DNA from: an uncultured bacterium | Lineage (GTDB): Bacteria > Sysuimicrobiota > Sysuimicrobiia > Sysuimicrobiales > Sysuimicrobiaceae | Reading direction: 5' to 3' | NCBI GenBank assembly: GCA_938028835.1 | Contig: CALIMJ010000032.1 | Coordinates: 1-37,821, forward strand | DNA: 37,821 bases | Part shown: piece by piece, positions 36,575-37,821 of the stretch | Layout: each line of letters starts with the position of its first letter | Numbering within the stretch: position 1 is the stretch's first letter | Translations under genes and position numbers: made by a program | Notes under the pieces: generated by a model | What the model was told of the DNA's origin: nothing | What the model saw: only the letters and a program-made list of their open reading frames with translations | Databases searched by the model: none

Positions 36575-37536
36575 CGGAGTTCCGGCCGGACCTGGAAGCG
36601 GTCGCGCCGGGAGTCCACCGGCTCCGTCTGCCCATCCCCTTCCCCATGCGGTGGGTGAACCTGTACCTGCTGGGGGATGGAGGGACACCGGCCCTGGTGG
36701 ACGCGGGCTACCCGGTGGCGGAGGCGAGGGCGCTGCTGCGGGAGGCCCTACATCGCGCGGGCCTGCGGCCCGAAGTCCTGCTGGTCACCCACGCGCACCC
36801 GGACCACTTCGGCATGGCCGCGGAGCTGGCAGAAGAACTGGGCTTGCAGGTGTGGATGGAGCCCCGGGAGCTGGAGGCCGCCCGTGCGTACCAGCCGGAA
36901 GCGTCCACCTGGGACGAGCTGGCCCACCAGTTCTCGGAGGCGGGCGTGCCCGCTCCTCTCGTGGAGGAGGTGGTGCAGTCCGGCAAGCGCGTGTGGGCGC
37001 CCACCCGGCCCCCCGAGGTGACCCGCGCGCTCCGCGCGGACGACCAGTTGGAGCTGGGTGGCAGGAGGTGGCAGGTCCTGGTCACCCCAGGACACGCGCC
37101 CGCCCACGTGTGCCTGCTGGACCTTCAGTCCGGAACCCTGGTGGCGGGCGACCACCTGCTGCCGAAGATCACCCCCAACATCGGCCTGTGGCCCGCAGGT
37201 AGCGAAGACCCCCTGGACGAGTTCCTACGCAGCCTGGCTGCCCTGCGGCCGCTTCCGGTCCGACGGGTCCTGCCCGGGCACGGCGACCCTTACGACGCCT
37301 TTCCCGATCGGATCCAGGAGCTGATGGATCACCACCGGGAGCGGCTGCAGGCGGTGCTCCACGCCCTGAGGGACGGTCCCCGGACAGCCTACGAGGTATG
37401 CATGACCCTCTTCGGCGGAGACCTGGACAGCCACAACGTGCGGTTCGCAGTGGTGGAGACCCTGAGCCACCTGGAGTACCTGAAGCGGCGGGGCAGGGTC
37501 CGCCGTACGGACGAAGGGGTCTACCTGGCCACCTGA
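36571..37536 (+). CDS. MBL-fold metallohydrolase with C-terminal helical domain
   Basis: This is a metallo-beta-lactamase-fold hydrolase of 321 residues, coupled to the acyl-CoA dehydrogenase by a 4-bp overlap. The metal motif THAHPDHFG lies at about residues 70-78, TPGHAPAHVCLL, VAGDHLLPKITPNIG and VLPGHGDPY supply the remaining ligands, and a C-terminal domain (HHRERLQAVLHALRDGP to the end) looks like a winged helix. The arrangement resembles the LACTB2/RNA-hydrolase-like and thioesterase-like MBL proteins often found in acyl-CoA operons. A hydrolase for CoA esters or lactones is a reasonable guess, but it is not shown by sequence. Confidence 0.85.
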   Translation: MTEFRPDLEAVAPGVHRLRLPIPFPMRWVNLYLLGDGGTPALVDAGYPVAEARALLREALHRAGLRPEVLLVTHAHPDHFGMAAELAEELGLQVWMEPRELEAARAYQPEASTWDELAHQFSEAGVPAPLVEEVVQSGKRVWAPTRPPEVTRALRADDQLELGGRRWQVLVTPGHAPAHVCLLDLQSGTLVAGDHLLPKITPNIGLWPAGSEDPLDEFLRSLAALRPLPVRRVLPGHGDPYDAFPDRIQELMDHHRERLQAVLHALRDGPRTAYEVCMTLFGGDLDSHNVRFAVVETLSHLEYLKRRGRVRRTDEGVYLAT

Positions 37537-37561
37537 GCCCGGGCAGGGCTCCCCTCCCGTG

Positions 37562-37657
37562 GCCCTGTCTTTCGGGCTCCGTCCCCAGGTCTCTGTCCCC
37601 CGGGTCCCTGTCCCTAGGGCCCTGTCCCCGAGGCTCTGTCCCCTGGGGACAGGGCCC
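37562..37657. repeat. degenerate 14-bp GTCCC-rich tandem repeats ending in a hairpin
   Basis: Six units of about 14 bp (forms of GGCTCTGTCCCCAG) run from 37562 to 37644 with small differences. The array ends in an inverted copy: GGGCCCTGTCCCC at 37617-37629 is exactly inverted at 37645-37657, and CTGTCCCC/GGGGACAG also pair closely at the end. It sits 63 bp upstream of a REP-associated transposase gene. Such GGGGACAGG-type palindromes often flank RAYT genes and are their likely substrate. It is not a CRISPR, because the units are too short and have no spacers. Confidence 0.7.
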
Positions 37658-37719
37658 CAAAACGCCAGGCAGCTGCGTTTATTCAGTGGGACGGACCGAA
37701 ACGTTGGGGAGGGCAAGCC

Positions 37720-37821
37720 GTGCCACGCCGGCTGAGGGGAGTGGTGCCCGAGGGCGTCTACCACGTCACAAGCCGCGGCAACCGCCGGGAGCGGCTGTTC
37801 CACACCCCTGATGCCTTCCAG
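37720..37821 (+). CDS. REP-associated tyrosine transposase (Y1/IS200-like), 3'-partial
   Basis: The first 34 codons of a gene cut by the window end, starting at GTG 37720 with GGGGAGGG upstream. The peptide PRRLRGVVPEGVYHVTSRGN is the conserved beginning of Y1_Tnp/RAYT transposases (PR..R...PGG.YHVT.RGN). The HUH and Tyr catalytic motifs lie downstream, outside the window. The adjacent GTCCC repeats support a REP/RAYT unit, so the catabolic cluster ends at a mobile-element boundary. Confidence 0.8.
   Translation, partial: MPRRLRGVVPEGVYHVTSRGNRRERLFHTPDAFQ

Noticed and set aside
37562-37657. Small CRISPR array
   Set aside because: The units are about 14 bp, contiguous and degenerate, without unique spacers, and they end in an inverted copy next to a RAYT gene.

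Overview
The window comes from a very GC-rich bacterium. It carries one complete rRNA operon (16S-23S-5S) and a large aromatic or acyl-CoA catabolic locus. The 16S 3' end carries an intact anti-Shine-Dalgarno sequence, many genes start with GTG or TTG, and rRNA spacer motifs resemble those of Firmicutes. The 23S region around E. coli position 1550 shows no sign of the roughly 100-nt insertion typical of Actinobacteria. A deep, non-actinobacterial, possibly thermophilic Terrabacteria lineage fits best. This is inference, and the exact phylum cannot be fixed by eye.

Layout. Positions 1-4953 (+): the end of an unrecognised protein, a UPF0182 membrane protein, and a fatty-acid-CoA ligase close to the Thermus long-chain type. 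Positions 4960-10423 (-): the rRNA operon with terminator, processing stems, two boxA-like elements and two sigma-70-type promoters. Positions 10410-31097 (-): twenty tightly packed genes, many with 4-bp start/stop overlaps. In transcription order these are a phenylacetyl-CoA-epoxidase-like set (paaA, paaD N-terminal half, two paaB-like genes, paaC, paaD zinc-ribbon half), aldehyde dehydrogenase, enoyl-CoA hydratase, a second aldehyde dehydrogenase, a benzoate-CoA-ligase-type enzyme, a complete HAAT-family ABC importer, a two-subunit CoA-transferase, a second complete HAAT importer and a divergent acyl-CoA ligase. Positions 31098-31248: a divergent control region with three near-identical TetR-type palindromes. 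Positions 31249-37536 (+): a second benzoate-CoA-ligase-type enzyme, enoyl-CoA hydratase, 3-hydroxyacyl-CoA dehydrogenase, glutaryl-CoA-dehydrogenase-like enzyme and an MBL-fold hydrolase. Positions 37560-37821: GTCCC-rich repeats in front of the start of a REP-associated (Y1/IS200-like) transposase.

Working model (inference). HAAT importers bring in an aromatic or related carboxylic acid. A BCL-type ligase or the CoA-transferase activates it to the CoA thioester. The PaaABCD-like diiron complex epoxidises the ring. The aldehyde dehydrogenases oxidise the ring-opened semialdehyde. Hydratases, the hydroxyacyl-CoA dehydrogenase and the acyl-CoA dehydrogenase then carry out beta-oxidation. A TetR-family repressor, not encoded here, probably controls both arms. 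The most unusual part is the epoxidase cluster: PaaD is split into two genes, there are two short PaaB-like proteins, the PaaC-like subunit keeps both ExxH motifs, and no recognisable paaE, paaK, paaZ or paaJ is present.
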